Positions 41,168 to 51,288 of a stretch of 64,000 nt of DNA are shown in pieces. Each line of letters starts with the position of its first letter. The stretch's first letter is position 1. The stretch lies in the NCBI RefSeq assembly GCF_900163835.1, contig NZ_FUKR01000032.1:62001-126000 (forward strand), given 5' to 3'. A program made the translations under genes and the position numbers. This DNA comes from Mycetocola reblochoni REB411. GTDB lineage: Bacteria; Actinomycetota; Actinomycetes; Actinomycetales; Microbacteriaceae. The notes beneath the pieces are model-generated. The model worked only from the letters and a program-made list of their open reading frames with translations, ran no database searches and was not told the origin of the DNA.

Positions 41168-41949
41168 CCACACGCACCCCGCTCATCGCGGGCAACTGGA
41201 AGATGAACCTGGATCACTTCCAGGCCATCGCGTTCGTGCAGAAGCTCGCCTGGGCCCTCAAGGACGCCAAGCACGACTACTCCTCCGTCGAGGCGGCCGT
41301 GTTCCCCCCGTTCACGGACCTCCGCTCCGTCCAGACGATCGTCCAGGCGGACAAGTACGAGATCGGCTATGGAGCCCAGGACGTCTCGGTGCACGCATCC
41401 GGCGCCTACACGGGTGAGGTCGCGGCGTCCTTCCTCGCGTCCCTCGACTGCCGGTACGTGCTCGTCGGTCACTCGGAGCGTCGGACCCTCCATGGCGAGG
41501 ACGACGCGGTCGTCGCCGCGAAGGTCTCGGCCGCGCTCGGCTCCTCGCTCGTGCCGGTGATCTGTGTCGGCGAGACCGCGGAGGACCTGGAGAAGCACGG
41601 TCCGAGCGCGGTTCCCGTCGCACAGCTGACGCGCGCACTGGAGGGTGTCGACTCCGCCGCGGACATCGTCGTCGCGTACGAGCCCGTCTGGGCGATCGGC
41701 TCCGGCCAGGCCGCGACGCCTAAGCAGGCCGAGCAGGTCGCCGCTGAGCTGCGTTCCGCCCTGCGCGAGTCACTCGGTGACGAGGCGGCCGACCGCACGC
41801 GCATCCTCTACGGCGGTTCCGTGAAGGCGAACAACATCGCCGGCTTCATGCGGGAGCCCAACGTGGACGGCGCGCTCGTCGGCGGTGCGAGCCTCGACCT
41901 GAACGAGTTCGCGAGCATCATCCGTTATCAGAGTCACGTCGGACTGTAG
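41161..41949 (+). CDS. tpiA: Triosephosphate isomerase
   Basis: TpiA (262 aa) interconverts dihydroxyacetone phosphate and glyceraldehyde-3-phosphate. Active-site Lys is in [10 protein letters not shown], His in [14 protein letters not shown], Glu in [12 protein letters not shown], and the phosphate loop in [10 protein letters not shown] with GALVGGASL at the end. ATG 41161 lies inside the last codons of pgk (7-bp overlap), so translation is coupled. Confidence 0.97.
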   Translation: MVTTRTPLIAGNWKMNLDHFQAIAFVQKLAWALKDAKHDYSSVEAAVFPPFTDLRSVQTIVQADKYEIGYGAQDVSVHASGAYTGEVAASFLASLDCRYVLVGHSERRTLHGEDDAVVAAKVSAALGSSLVPVICVGETAEDLEKHGPSAVPVAQLTRALEGVDSAADIVVAYEPVWAIGSGQAATPKQAEQVAAELRSALRESLGDEAADRTRILYGGSVKANNIAGFMREPNVDGALVGGASLDLNEFASIIRYQSHVGL

Positions 41950-41975
41950 TCCAGGGCGTACCGCCTTCCAGCGGG

Positions 41976-41981
41976 TATAGT
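41976..41981 (+). promoter_or_regulatory. Candidate -10 element for secG-rbpA
   Basis: TATAGT in the 68-bp gap between tpiA and secG, a near-perfect -10, but without a recognisable -35. It would let secG and rbpA be transcribed apart from the glycolytic genes, with a start near 41988. Confidence 0.45.
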
Positions 41982-42017
41982 TGAGGCAGCTCTGTGCCTC
42001 ATTCCAGAAAGGTCCTC

Positions 42018-42269
42018 GTGGAAATTCTTCAGGTCGTCCTGCAGGTTGTGCTTGGTTTGACCAGCCTGCTCCTGACCTTCCTCATCCTCCTGCACAAGGG
42101 CCGCGGTGGCGGCCTGTCCGACATGTTCGGCGGTGGCATGGGGTCGAACCTCGGCGCCTCGGGCGTTGCGGAGCGCAACCTCAACCGGATCACGATCATC
42201 CTCGGATTGGTCTGGTTCCTCACCATCGTCGCGCTTGGTCTGATCACCAAGTTCCAGGCCGGAGTCTAA
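42018..42269 (+). CDS. secG: Preprotein translocase subunit SecG
   Basis: SecG (83 aa) is the small accessory subunit of the SecYEG translocon. Two transmembrane helices (about 3-23 and 57-77) flank the conserved loop LHKGRGGGLSDMFGGG. GTG 42018 is chosen because AGAAAGG (42006-42012) precedes it at 5 nt. An in-frame GTG at 41994 is the alternative. Location after tpiA is typical of actinomycetes. rbpA starts 8 bp downstream. Confidence 0.93.
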   Translation: MEILQVVLQVVLGLTSLLLTFLILLHKGRGGGLSDMFGGGMGSNLGASGVAERNLNRITIILGLVWFLTIVALGLITKFQAGV

Positions 42270-42277
42270 GGAGCATC

Positions 42278-42655
42278 ATGGTTGCAGGAGGAAGCGCGAT
42301 CCGCGGCTCACGCGTCGGCGCGGGCCCGATGGGGGAGCAGGACCACGGTTTTCACGCCGAGCGTCGTGCGATCACCTATTGGGACGCCCTGGGAAACGCG
42401 ACCGTCCGCTACTTCGCCGCGAACGTGGCGGACGAGGACATTCCCGAGGTCATCGACTGCCCGAAGAGCGGCCTGCCCGCCGGTCAGGACAAGGACAACC
42501 CGCCGGCCGTAGCCAAGCCGGAGCCATACAAGACGCATCTGGCCTACGTGAAGGAGCGCCGCACGGAGGAAGAGGCCGCAGAGCTTCTCGAGCAGGCGCT
42601 GCAGCAGCTCCGCGAACGGCGGGGGACGGCGGCGACGGCAGCGCGCCGCCGCTGA
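42278..42655 (+). CDS. rbpA: RNA polymerase-binding protein RbpA
   Basis: RbpA (125 aa) is an actinobacteria-specific activator that binds RNA polymerase and the primary sigma factor and stabilises the open complex. ATG 42278 has TAAGGAG (42267-42273). The N-terminal tail SAIRGSRVGAGPMGEQDHGF contains the basic segment that reaches the active-site cleft, the core domain follows (YWDALGNATVRYFAANVADE, EVIDCPKSGLP), and the C-terminal sigma-interaction helix reads EEEAAELLEQALQQLRERRG. Only one cysteine remains, so the Zn site reported for some RbpA proteins is not present. A terminator follows. Confidence 0.92.
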   Translation: MVAGGSAIRGSRVGAGPMGEQDHGFHAERRAITYWDALGNATVRYFAANVADEDIPEVIDCPKSGLPAGQDKDNPPAVAKPEPYKTHLAYVKERRTEEEAAELLEQALQQLRERRGTAATAARRR

Positions 42656-42671
42656 GTCATATCATCACGAG

Positions 42672-42706
42672 AGGCCTCGACACATTACGTGTCGGGGCCT
42701 TTCGTC
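42672..42706 (+). terminator. Rho-independent terminator after rbpA
   Basis: A 12-bp stem with one G-U pair (42672-42683 with 42689-42700), loop ATTAC, then TTCGTC, 16 bp after the stop. Confidence 0.75.
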
Positions 42707-42827
42707 TGTCGCCCGTGCGGCCCACACCACCCGGCCGGTCAGCGCAACTCGCCGACAGACCGCTCGCAATGTGCGTCCGCCATCGCACCGCTCGTCCCGT
42801 GCACGCCACCGGTGAGAGGGGACGAGA

Positions 42828-42859
42828 AACGGGCGGGCCCCCGAGAGGACCCGCCCGTT
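42828..42859 (-). terminator. Terminator of the pentose-phosphate operon (after pgl)
   Basis: A 10-bp stem AACGGGCGGG/CCCGCCCGTT (42828-42837 with 42850-42859) with an inner CC/GG pairing. Read on the minus strand it is followed by TCTCGTC. It lies 12 bp beyond the pgl stop. The ~120 bp between this and the rbpA terminator hold no gene. Confidence 0.7.
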
Positions 42860-42870
42860 GTGTCACCGCG

Positions 42871-43641
42871 TCAGTAGGACGAGCTGATCAGGTTCTCCGG
42901 GACTTCGGCCGCGGCCTCCTGGTCGACGAAGAACACGGTGCGCTTGCGCCCCTTGATGCCCGCGACGGGAACCTCATGGAAGCTCGCGCCGGCGAGGCCC
43001 AGTCCGAGCGCCGACGCCTTGTCCGGTCCGGCGAGCACCAGCCACACGCGATCGGAGGAGTTCAACGCACCCCGCGTCAGCGTGATGCGCTCCGGCGGCG
43101 GCTTGGGGGAGTCCCGCACCGGCAGAACGGCGCCATCCTTCGCCCCGACCTCGCCACGGTCGGGGAACAGCGAGGCGACGTGGCCGTCCGGCCCCACGCC
43201 GAGGAAGGTGATGTCGAACCGTGGCCAGTCACCGCCCTCCGGTGCGTAGCGACGAAGCTCGTCCGCGTACGCCACGGCCGCGGCGTCGAGGTCGAGCCCC
43301 TCGTCTGCCGCCGCCATGACGTGGACGTTCCCGGCGGGAACGGCGATGTGATCGAGCAGAGCGGCGCGCGCCTGGCCCTCGTTCCGTTCCGGGTCACCGG
43401 CGGGCACGAAGCGCTCGTCGCCCCACCAGAAGTGCATACGCGACCAGTCGATGGTGTCCCTGGCGCTCGAGGCGTTGATGGCCTCCAGCACCCCGATACC
43501 GACCGAGCCCCCGGTGAGCACCACGTGGGCCACCTCGAACTCGTCGAGGAGGTCGACCGTCTTCGTGAGGAACCGCGCGGCGACCGACGCGGTCAGCGCC
43601 GGCTTGTCCGCATGGATCAGGACGCGTCGCTCGTTCGTCAT
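42871..43641 (-). CDS. pgl: 6-phosphogluconolactonase
   Basis: Pgl (256 aa) hydrolyses 6-phosphogluconolactone in the oxidative pentose phosphate pathway. It belongs to the NagB-like DevB type: VVLTGGSVGIGVLEAIN, HFWWGDERFVPAGDPERNEG, FLGVGPDGHVASLFP (catalytic His) and ERITLTRGALNSS. The ATG overlaps the opcA stop by 4 bp on the minus strand. It is the last gene of the tkt-tal-pgi-zwf-opcA-pgl operon. Confidence 0.95.
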   Translation of the reverse strand: MTNERRVLIHADKPALTASVAARFLTKTVDLLDEFEVAHVVLTGGSVGIGVLEAINASSARDTIDWSRMHFWWGDERFVPAGDPERNEGQARAALLDHIAVPAGNVHVMAAADEGLDLDAAAVAYADELRRYAPEGGDWPRFDITFLGVGPDGHVASLFPDRGEVGAKDGAVLPVRDSPKPPPERITLTRGALNSSDRVWLVLAGPDKASALGLGLAGASFHEVPVAGIKGRKRTVFFVDQEAAAEVPENLISSSY

Positions 43642-44588
43642 CCGTTGCTCCGAACCTCGGTGTCGAACTCCTTGAGCCCCCGGGTCACGACCTCGCCGTA
43701 CATGAGGTCGGGGCCGAGGCGGCGCAGTTCCTCGGCCAGGCAGTCGCGCAGGCTCCTCCGCGGCAGCGAGATGTCGTGCGTCGGCTGGCCCGGCTGGCTG
43801 AGCGTCGCCACGTTCTCGATGGGACGCTCCAGCACGACAGCACCCGAGCGGCGGTTGAGGCGCACACCGTGGATACCGCTCGACCCGTTGCCCCGGTGAT
43901 GGGACTTGTACTTGACCGGCACCTGCAGCCGGAGCCGCAGCCAGGTGGCCAGCAACACCGTCGAGGGCGAGTCGGCGGCGCCGGAGACCTCCACGCTCTC
44001 GACCGGCTCGTAGGGGGCCTGGTCGAGAACGGCGGCCAGCTGGGCACGCCAGTGGGTCAGGCGCGTCCAGGCGAAGTCTGTGTCGCCGGGGCGGTAGCTG
44101 TCACTCAGCGACGCCACCGCCTCGACGGGGATCTCTCCGGCGGAGGCATCGGTGATCCGGCGCTGGGCGATCCGGCCGATCGGCGAGCTGGCCGGCGTCA
44201 CGGGGGAGCGCCCCGGCCACCACGCCACAACCGGTGCGTCGGGCAGCAGGAGTCCCGTGATCAGGCTCTCCTCGTTGCTGGCGACCGCTCCGTAGGCGCG
44301 GAGCACGATGACCTCGCTCGCGCCCGCGTCGCCACCGACACGGATCTGGGCGTCGAGCCGGGGCTCGACGTCGGGATTGCCCGGCTCGGTGAGCAGGACG
44401 ATCACGCGCATCGGGTGCTCGCGGGAGGCGTCGTTGGCCGCCTCGATGGCCGCCTCCTCCGAGCCGAGCTCCGTCGCGATGATCAGCGTCAGCACCCGGC
44501 CGAGGGCGACGGCACCGCCCTCCTCGCGGATGGTGACGAGCTTCTTCGAGACCTTGCTCGTCGTCGTGTTGGGCAGGTCGATGATCAC
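43638..44588 (-). CDS. opcA: Glucose-6-phosphate dehydrogenase assembly/activator protein OpcA
   Basis: OpcA (316 aa) is an activator or assembly factor of glucose-6-phosphate dehydrogenase known from cyanobacteria and actinomycetes. It shows SREHPMRVIVLLTEP, the conserved SNEESLITGLLLPDAPVVAWWPG core and ITDASAGEIP. It overlaps zwf (stop/start, 4 bp) and pgl (4 bp), so the three are translated as a coupled set. It has no catalytic motif of its own. Confidence 0.92.
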   Translation of the reverse strand: MIIDLPNTTTSKVSKKLVTIREEGGAVALGRVLTLIIATELGSEEAAIEAANDASREHPMRVIVLLTEPGNPDVEPRLDAQIRVGGDAGASEVIVLRAYGAVASNEESLITGLLLPDAPVVAWWPGRSPVTPASSPIGRIAQRRITDASAGEIPVEAVASLSDSYRPGDTDFAWTRLTHWRAQLAAVLDQAPYEPVESVEVSGAADSPSTVLLATWLRLRLQVPVKYKSHHRGNGSSGIHGVRLNRRSGAVVLERPIENVATLSQPGQPTHDISLPRRSLRDCLAEELRRLGPDLMYGEVVTRGLKEFDTEVRSNG

Positions 44589-46132
44589 GGGCGCCTCCAG
44601 GTCCGGCCGTCGCGAGCGAGGAGCTCGTCCGCCGATGTGGGACCCCAGGTCCCCGGCTTGTACTGCTCAAGGGGGCCGCCCTTGTCGGCCCAGAACTCCT
44701 CGATCGGGTCGAGGATCTTCCAGGACAGCTCCACCTCCTCGTGACGCGGAAACAGCGGCGGATCGCCGAGCAGCACGTCGAGGATGAGGCGCTCGTAGGC
44801 CTCGGGGCTCGCCTCCGTGAAGGCGTGGCCGTAGCCGAAGTCCATCGTCACGTCGCGGACCTGCGTCCCCGCACCGGGGACCTTCGAGCCGAAACGGATC
44901 GTGACGCCCTCGTCCGGCTGGACGCGGATGACGATCGCGTTCTCACCGAGCTGGTCGGTCTGGCTCTCGGTGAACAGGTACTGCGGCGCACGCTTGAACA
45001 CGATCGCGATCTCCGTCACCCGTCGGCCGAGACGCTTGCCCGCGCGCAGGTAGAACGGCACACCCGACCAACGCCTGGTGTTGATGTTCAGCTTCATGGC
45101 CGCGTAGGTCTCGGTCGTGGACGCGGGGTCCATGCCGTCCTCGTCGAGGAAACCGGTGACGTGCTCGCCACCCTGCCACCCGCCGGCGTACTGTCCGCGG
45201 GCTGTGGCCTCGTCCAGGTTCTCGGGGAGGCTCACCGCGGCGAGGACCTTCTCCTTCTCGGCGCGCAGATCCGCGGCGTCGAACGAGATGGGCTCCTCCA
45301 TGGCTGTGAGCGCGAGCAGCTGGAGCAGGTGGTTCTGGATGACGTCGCGCGCCGCGCCGATGCCGTCGTAGTAGCCGGCACGGCCACCCACACCGATGTC
45401 CTCCGCCATGGTGATCTGGACGTGGTCGACGTGCTGACCGTTCCAGACCGGCTCGAAGAGCTCGTTGGCGAAGCGGAGGGCGAGAATGTTCTGCACCGTC
45501 TCCTTGCCGAGGTAGTGGTCGATGCGGAACACCGCGTCGGCCGGGAACACGGACTCGACGACGGCGTTCAGCTCGCGAGCTGTCTTGAGGTCACTGCCGA
45601 AGGGCTTCTCGATGACGACGCGGCGCCACTGCTCGTCGCTGCCGGCCTCCGCCAGCCCCGAACGCCGCAGCTGCTCCGTGACCTGGGGGAACGCCTTCGG
45701 CGGGATCGACAGGTAGAAGGCGTGGTTGCCGTTCGTTCCGCGCTCGGTGTCGAGCGTGTCCAGCGTCTCCTTCAGCTGAGCGAAGGCCTCGTCGTCGCCG
45801 AACTCGCCGGAGACGAACCGGATGCCCTGAGCGAGCTGCTTCCAGACCTCCTCGCTGAACGGGGTCCTGGCGTGCTCCTTCACGGAGGCGTGAACGACCT
45901 CCATGAAGTCCTGATCCTCCCAGTCCCGCCGCGCGAAACCGACCAGCGCGAAACCGGGGGGCAGGAGCCCCCGGTTCGCGAGGTCGTACACGGCGGGCAT
46001 GAGCTTCTTCCGAGACAGGTCACCGGTGACACCGAAGATGATCAGGCTGGACGGGCCAGCGATCCGGTTGAGGCGACGGTCGTCTGCGGAACGGAGAGGG
46101 TTGTTCTCCGCTGTGATATCCACGGGGGACAT
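44585..46132 (-). CDS. zwf: Glucose-6-phosphate 1-dehydrogenase
   Basis: Zwf (515 aa) oxidises glucose-6-phosphate with reduction of NADP. The coenzyme site is LIIFGVTGDLSRKKLMPAVY, and the substrate/catalytic block is FRIDHYLGKETVQNILALRF (His and Lys). EKPFGSDL and VRPDE-like VQPDEGVTIRFG regions are present. ATG 46132 has AAGGAG upstream on the minus strand and lies 24 bp after pgi. opcA overlaps its end. Together they feed NADPH and ribulose-5-phosphate production; gnd is not in this operon. Confidence 0.97.
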   Translation of the reverse strand: MSPVDITAENNPLRSADDRRLNRIAGPSSLIIFGVTGDLSRKKLMPAVYDLANRGLLPPGFALVGFARRDWEDQDFMEVVHASVKEHARTPFSEEVWKQLAQGIRFVSGEFGDDEAFAQLKETLDTLDTERGTNGNHAFYLSIPPKAFPQVTEQLRRSGLAEAGSDEQWRRVVIEKPFGSDLKTARELNAVVESVFPADAVFRIDHYLGKETVQNILALRFANELFEPVWNGQHVDHVQITMAEDIGVGGRAGYYDGIGAARDVIQNHLLQLLALTAMEEPISFDAADLRAEKEKVLAAVSLPENLDEATARGQYAGGWQGGEHVTGFLDEDGMDPASTTETYAAMKLNINTRRWSGVPFYLRAGKRLGRRVTEIAIVFKRAPQYLFTESQTDQLGENAIVIRVQPDEGVTIRFGSKVPGAGTQVRDVTMDFGYGHAFTEASPEAYERLILDVLLGDPPLFPRHEEVELSWKILDPIEEFWADKGGPLEQYKPGTWGPTSADELLARDGRTWRRP

Positions 46133-46156
46133 GCAACTCCTTAGCTGGACGTGTCC

Positions 46157-47761
46157 TTAGTCGACCGCGGAGAACAGGGCCGTGAGGTCGTCTCCGTCGG
46201 GCAGGGTGAGGGTGACGACGGGGCGACCGTGCTCGGCGAGCACGCTCGCGTCGCCGGCGGCCTGCGCCTGGATGAGCTGCCCGAAGGTGAACGGACGCTC
46301 GGGGATGGCCAGGTCGGCCGCGGAGCTCTGCGTGATCTGCAGGAACACGCCGGTCGCGGGACCACCCTTGTGGTACTGACCGGTCGAGTGCAGGAACCGG
46401 GGGCCCCAGCCGAACGTCACCGGGCGACCCGCCCGCGCGGCCAGCAGGTTGCGGATCCCGTCCAGCTGCGGGAGCGCGAGGCGGTCCACGTAGGCCTGAA
46501 CGGAGAGGTAGCCGTCCTCGGGCAGCTGCTCGAGGAGCGCGGTGACCACCTCGGCCACCGTCGTGCGGCCGTCGACGACCGCTGCGGTGCCGCGGACCTC
46601 GATGCCGCCGTCGGTGAACGCCGGCGCGACGGGCTCCGGGCGTGCGTCGAGCAGGCCGCGGGTGGCGACCTTCGCCGACTCGACGTCCGGCTGGTCGAAG
46701 GGGTTGATGCCGAGCAGGCGCCCGGCGACGGCGACCGCGTACTCCCAGACGAGCAGCTGCGCGCCGAGCGTGCCGGACACGTGGATCTCGCCCTCGTGCT
46801 TCTCGCCGAAGAGGTGGCGCGCATTGGCGTCCTCGACCAGCCGAACGATCTGCACGTCCGGGTATCCGGCCTCGACCTCGGTCGAGAGGGTGTCGAGAAC
46901 GACGGGGAGGATGCCCGTGCCGATCTTGCCCGTCGACTCGGCGATGAGCTGCTCGGCCCAGTCGGCGAACCCGACGATGTGCGTGCCGTCCGCGACGATG
47001 CCGAGCTTGTCGCGGCGCGGCGAGGTCGCGGCGATCGCGGCACCGAGAACGAGGCCGGGGTTGGCCGCGTCGTCGATCGCGAGCGGAAGCGAGATCGCGT
47101 CAGCCTCGTCCAGGAGCTCGGTGATGTCGACGCCGGCCAGCCCCGAGGGGACCAGGCCGAACGCGGTCAGCGCGGAGTAGCGTCCGCCGACGTTCGGATC
47201 CGCGTTGAACACGCGGAAGCCGCCCTCACGCGACTGGACGTCGAGGGGGGAGCCGGGGTCGGTGACGACCACGATGCGCTGGCGCGGGTCGATGCCCGCC
47301 TCGGTGAACGCCTGGGCGTACACACGGCGCTGGCTGTCCGTCTCGACGGTGGAGCCCGACTTGCTCGACACCACGAGCGCGCTGGTGGCGAGCCGGTCGC
47401 CGAGGGCGGCGATGACCTGGCCGGGTGCCGTCGAGTCGAGCACGGTGAGCTCCGCACCGGCGGTACGGGTGATGACCTCGGGGGCGAGCGAGGAGCCGCC
47501 CATGCCTGCCAGCACGATGTGGTCGACGCCCTGCGCACGCAGCTCGTCGCGCAGCGCGGTGATCTCCGGCACGAGGGCGCGGGACACGGCGACGGCCTCG
47601 GTCCAGCCGAGACGCTTCGCCGACTCGTCCTCTGCCTCGGGCCCCCACAGCGTCGGGTCCTGCGAGGTGATGCGCGAGGCGACGTGGTCGTCCAGCAGCT
47701 GGGGGAGTGTGGCCTCGACGGCCGCGGCCGCGTCGCCGGAGACGTGGATCTCGAAGCTCAT
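46157..47761 (-). CDS. pgi: Glucose-6-phosphate isomerase, actinobacterial type
   Basis: Pgi (534 aa) interconverts glucose-6-phosphate and fructose-6-phosphate, linking the pentose phosphate operon with glycolysis. SIS-fold blocks are [15 protein letters not shown] (sugar-phosphate loop), [34 protein letters not shown] and the late [11 protein letters not shown] (His/Lys of the active site). The sequence is unlike the classical E. coli-type Pgi and matches the form that is fused to transaldolase in some bacteria. Here its start overlaps the tal stop by 4 bp instead. Confidence 0.92.
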   Translation of the reverse strand: MSFEIHVSGDAAAAVEATLPQLLDDHVASRITSQDPTLWGPEAEDESAKRLGWTEAVAVSRALVPEITALRDELRAQGVDHIVLAGMGGSSLAPEVITRTAGAELTVLDSTAPGQVIAALGDRLATSALVVSSKSGSTVETDSQRRVYAQAFTEAGIDPRQRIVVVTDPGSPLDVQSREGGFRVFNADPNVGGRYSALTAFGLVPSGLAGVDITELLDEADAISLPLAIDDAANPGLVLGAAIAATSPRRDKLGIVADGTHIVGFADWAEQLIAESTGKIGTGILPVVLDTLSTEVEAGYPDVQIVRLVEDANARHLFGEKHEGEIHVSGTLGAQLLVWEYAVAVAGRLLGINPFDQPDVESAKVATRGLLDARPEPVAPAFTDGGIEVRGTAAVVDGRTTVAEVVTALLEQLPEDGYLSVQAYVDRLALPQLDGIRNLLAARAGRPVTFGWGPRFLHSTGQYHKGGPATGVFLQITQSSAADLAIPERPFTFGQLIQAQAAGDASVLAEHGRPVVTLTLPDGDDLTALFSAVD

Positions 47762-48867
47762 CGTGCGGCCTCCAGCGCGCTGCCGACGGTCTCGAGCAGC
47801 TCGTTCCAGGAGACGACGAACTTCTCGACGCCCTCCTTCTCGAGCAGCGCGGTGACGTCGTCGTAGGACACGCCCTGCGCCGCGATGGCGTCGAGGACGG
47901 CGTTCGCCTCGTCGTAGGACACGGTGACGGTGTCACCGGTCACGACGCCGTGGTCGAAGGTCGCGTCGAGGGTCTTCTCCGGCATGGTGTTGACCACGCC
48001 GTCGGCGACGAGCTCGGTCACGTACAGCGTGTCGGGCAGCTCGGCGGACTTGACGCCGGTGGACGCCCACAGCGGGCGCTGCTTGTTCGCGCCCGCGGCC
48101 AGGAGCACGCGTGCGCGCTCCGAGTCGAACTCCTCGACGAACACCTGGTAGGCGAGGCGGGCGTTCGCGACGCCTGCCTTGCTCTTAAGGGCGAGCGCCT
48201 CGTCGGTTCCGACCGCCTCGAGCCGCTTGTCGATCTCGGTGTCGACCCGCGACACGAAGAACGAGGCGACCGAGTGGATCGTCGACAGGTCGATGCCAGC
48301 GGCCTTGGCCTTCTCGAGTCCGGTGAGGTACGCGTTGATGACCTCGCGGTAGCGCTGCAGGCTGAAGATCAGCGTCACGTTGACGCTGATGCCCTGGGCG
48401 ATGACGGCGGTGATGGCCTCGAGGCCCTCGACGGTCGCGGGGATCTTGATCATCGCGTTGGGGCGGTCGACCTTGGCCCAGAGCTGCGTGGCCTCGGCGA
48501 TCGTGCCGGCCGCGTCGTGCGCGAGGCCGGGCTCGACCTCGATCGAGACGCGACCGTCGTAGCCGGCGCTGGCGTCGTAGACGGGCCGGAACAGGTCCGA
48601 TGCCGCGGCGACGTCATCGGTGGTGATCTCGAACACGGCCGCGGAGGCGTCGGTACCGGCGGCGGCGAGCGTCGCCACCTGCTCGCGGTACGCGTCGCCC
48701 TTGCTCAGCGCGGTGGCGAAGATCGTCGGGTTGGTGGTCACGCCGACGACGTTCTTCTCGTCGATGAGCTTCTGCAGGTTGCCCGTCGAGATGCGCTCAC
48801 GCGAGAGGTCGTCGAGCCAGATGCTCACGCCTGCGGACGAGAGGGCTGCGGTGGGTGTTTCCGTCAT
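47758..48867 (-). CDS. tal: Transaldolase
   Basis: Tal (369 aa) moves dihydroxyacetone units between sedoheptulose-7-phosphate and glyceraldehyde-3-phosphate. It is of the long actinobacterial type: [63 protein letters not shown] with the Schiff-base Lys, and [19 protein letters not shown]. It overlaps pgi by 4 bp downstream and follows tkt after 28 bp. Confidence 0.96.
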   Translation of the reverse strand: MTETPTAALSSAGVSIWLDDLSRERISTGNLQKLIDEKNVVGVTTNPTIFATALSKGDAYREQVATLAAAGTDASAAVFEITTDDVAAASDLFRPVYDASAGYDGRVSIEVEPGLAHDAAGTIAEATQLWAKVDRPNAMIKIPATVEGLEAITAVIAQGISVNVTLIFSLQRYREVINAYLTGLEKAKAAGIDLSTIHSVASFFVSRVDTEIDKRLEAVGTDEALALKSKAGVANARLAYQVFVEEFDSERARVLLAAGANKQRPLWASTGVKSAELPDTLYVTELVADGVVNTMPEKTLDATFDHGVVTGDTVTVSYDEANAVLDAIAAQGVSYDDVTALLEKEGVEKFVVSWNELLETVGSALEAAR

Positions 48868-48895
48868 GATGAACTCCTTCTGTCGAGACGCGGGG

Positions 48896-50989
48896 TCAGT
48901 TCTGACCGAGCGAGTCCTTGGCTGCGGCCACGACGGCCTCGGTGGTGATGCCGAACTCGCGGAACAGCGTCTTGTAGTCGGCGGAGGCGCCGAAGTGGTC
49001 GATCGCGATGGAGCGGCCGGCGTCGCCGACGATCCGGTCCCAGCTGAGGTGGCTTCCCGCCTCGACGGACACGCGCGCCGTCACGGAGGAGGGCAGCACT
49101 TGCTCGCGGTACTCGGCGCTCTGCTCGGCGAACCACTCCAGGCTCGGGGCGGAGACGACACGCGCGTTGATGCCGTCGGCGGCGAGCTGCTCGCGCGCCT
49201 CCACGGCCAGCTGCACCTCGGAACCGGTGGCGATGAGCAGCACGTCGGGGGTGCCGCCGGGGGCCTCCGCGAGGACGTAGGCGCCCTTGGCCGTGTTGTC
49301 GGCGGAGGCGAAGACGTCGCCGGAGGCCGCGCCCTCCCCACGCTCGAACACGGGGATGTTCTGACGCGTCAGCGCGATGCCCGTCGGACCGCCGTGGCGA
49401 CGGAGGATCTCGAGCCACGCGGCCGCGGTCTCGTTGGCGTCCGCGGGGCGGACGACGGCGAGGTTCGGGATCGCGCGGAGCGAGGCGAGCTGCTCGATCG
49501 GCTGGTGCGTCGGGCCGTCCTCGCCGAGCGCGACGGAGTCGTGCGTCCAGACGAAGATCGAGGGCACGTTCATCAGCGCGGCCAGGCGCACGGCGGGGCG
49601 CATGTAGTCGCTGAAGATGAGGAAGGTGCCACCGAAGGCGCGCGTCTTGCCGTGCAGGACGATGCCGTTGAGGATCGAGCCCATGGCGTGCTCGCGGATG
49701 CCGAAGTGCAGGACGCGACCGTAGTCGTTGCCCGTCCACTCCCGCGTCGAGTGCTCGCTCGGCACGAAGGACGCCGCCCCGGCGATCGTGGTGTTGTTCG
49801 ACTCGGCGAGGTCAGCCGAACCGCCCCAGAGCTCGGGGAGGACGCCGGCGAGGGCGTTGATGACCTTGCCGGAGGCGGCACGGGTGGACAGCTGGGTTCC
49901 GCCCTCGAACACGGGGAGGACCTGCTCCACCTCGGCGGGCAGCTCGCCGGCCTCGAGGCGGTCGAGCAGAGCCTTGCGCTCGGGGTTGGCGGCGGCCCAG
50001 GCGTCGAAGTCCTTCTGCCACGCCGCACGCTCCTGGGCGCCGCGCTCGACGGCCTGACGGGTGTGGTCGATGACCTCGTCCGCGACCTCGAAGGTCTTCT
50101 CGGGGTCGAAGCCGAGCACCCGCTTGACGGCGGCGAGCTCGTCCGCGCCGAGCGCCGAACCGTGGATCTTGCCGGTGCCCTGCTTCTTCGGGGCGGGCCA
50201 GCCGATGATCGTGCGCAGGATGATGAGGCTGGGCTTGCCGGTCTCGGCCTTCGCCGCCTCGATCGCGTCGTTGAGCTCCTGGATGTCCTCGACGTACTCG
50301 CCGGTCTTCTTCCAGTCGACGCGGAGGACCTGCCAGCCGTACGCCTCGTAGCGCGCGGCGACGTCCTCGGTGAACGCGATGTCGGTGTCGTCCTCGATCG
50401 AGATCTGGTTGGAGTCGTAGATCGCGATGAGGTTGCCGAGCTCCTGGTGGCCGGCGAGCGAGGACGCCTCGCTCGTCACGCCCTCCTGCAGGTCGCCGTC
50501 GCCGGCGATGACGTAGATGTTGTGGTCGAACGGGCTGGTGCCCGCGGCCGCCTCGGGGTCGAACAGGCCGCGCTCGTAGCGGGCCGCGTAGGCGAAACCG
50601 ACGGCGGAGGCCAGTCCCTGGCCCAGCGGTCCGGTGGTGATCTCGACGCCGGCGGTGTGGCCGTATTCGGGGTGACCGGGGGTCTTGGAGCCCCAGGTGC
50701 GCAGTGCCTTCAGGTCGTCGAGCTCGAGGCCGTAGCCGCCGAGGTACAGCTGGACGTACTGGGTCAGCGAGGAGTGCCCGACAGACAGGATGAAGCGGTC
50801 GCGACCGAGCCAGTCCTGATCGCTGGGGTCGCGGCGCATGATCTTCTGGAACAGGAGGTAGGCGACGGGTGCCAGGCTCATCGCGGTTCCGGGGTGGCCG
50901 TTGCCGACCTTCTCGACCGCGTCGGCGGCGAGGATGCGTGCGGTGTCAACCGCCTTGCTGTCAATGGGTTCCCACTGGAGTGAAGCCAC
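48896..50989 (-). CDS. tkt: Transketolase
   Basis: Tkt (697 aa) transfers two-carbon units using thiamine diphosphate. ThDP-binding motif [20 protein letters not shown] with [10 protein letters not shown], the N-terminal [20 protein letters not shown], the pyrimidine-domain block [20 protein letters not shown] and [10 protein letters not shown] are all present. The start is GTG 50989 on the minus strand with GAAGGG upstream. It is the first gene of the pentose-phosphate operon and is divergent from ctaB. A TATGCT on the minus strand (51147-51142) is a candidate -10, implying a leader of about 145 nt. Confidence 0.97.
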   Translation of the reverse strand: MASLQWEPIDSKAVDTARILAADAVEKVGNGHPGTAMSLAPVAYLLFQKIMRRDPSDQDWLGRDRFILSVGHSSLTQYVQLYLGGYGLELDDLKALRTWGSKTPGHPEYGHTAGVEITTGPLGQGLASAVGFAYAARYERGLFDPEAAAGTSPFDHNIYVIAGDGDLQEGVTSEASSLAGHQELGNLIAIYDSNQISIEDDTDIAFTEDVAARYEAYGWQVLRVDWKKTGEYVEDIQELNDAIEAAKAETGKPSLIILRTIIGWPAPKKQGTGKIHGSALGADELAAVKRVLGFDPEKTFEVADEVIDHTRQAVERGAQERAAWQKDFDAWAAANPERKALLDRLEAGELPAEVEQVLPVFEGGTQLSTRAASGKVINALAGVLPELWGGSADLAESNNTTIAGAASFVPSEHSTREWTGNDYGRVLHFGIREHAMGSILNGIVLHGKTRAFGGTFLIFSDYMRPAVRLAALMNVPSIFVWTHDSVALGEDGPTHQPIEQLASLRAIPNLAVVRPADANETAAAWLEILRRHGGPTGIALTRQNIPVFERGEGAASGDVFASADNTAKGAYVLAEAPGGTPDVLLIATGSEVQLAVEAREQLAADGINARVVSAPSLEWFAEQSAEYREQVLPSSVTARVSVEAGSHLSWDRIVGDAGRSIAIDHFGASADYKTLFREFGITTEAVVAAAKDSLGQN

Positions 50990-51288
50990 TATTGCTTACC
51001 CTTCTCATTCGTGCAGGCGGTGGTTAGTCCGCGTTTTTCCGCTCGGATTGTGTGCGGTGCCGGGCGGCGCCGGAGACGGTGTCTCCCGCATCAGCGCAGA
51101 GGACCGGGCGTGCCGCCACGGTCGTTCCGAACACCCAACCAAGCATAGCCATAGGTGACAACGCGAACGAGGCCGGAAGCCTTCCGGCGAGCCGCGATCG
51201 GCTGGGCTTTTCCTGGCCGTTCCTCGCGTACACTTGACCCGAGAGCATCGCGTCGCGGGCCGGATCGGCGACCGCATTAAGAGGAGTC
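50990..51288. promoter_or_regulatory. Divergent control region between tkt and ctaB
   Basis: A 299-bp gap with no supported gene. For tkt: GAAGGG near the start and a possible -10 TATGCT on the minus strand (51147-51142). For ctaB: a possible -10 TACACT (51229-51234) and the ribosome-binding site AAGAGGAG. A perfect inverted repeat CCGGAAG...CTTCCGG (51173-51187) sits between the two candidate promoters and could be an operator or a small hairpin. Inference from motifs only. Confidence 0.4.

Noticed and set aside
41981-42277. 224-aa frame giving RbpA a 99-residue N-terminal extension
   Set aside because: The extension is secG read in another frame. RbpA starts at ATG 42278 behind TAAGGAG.
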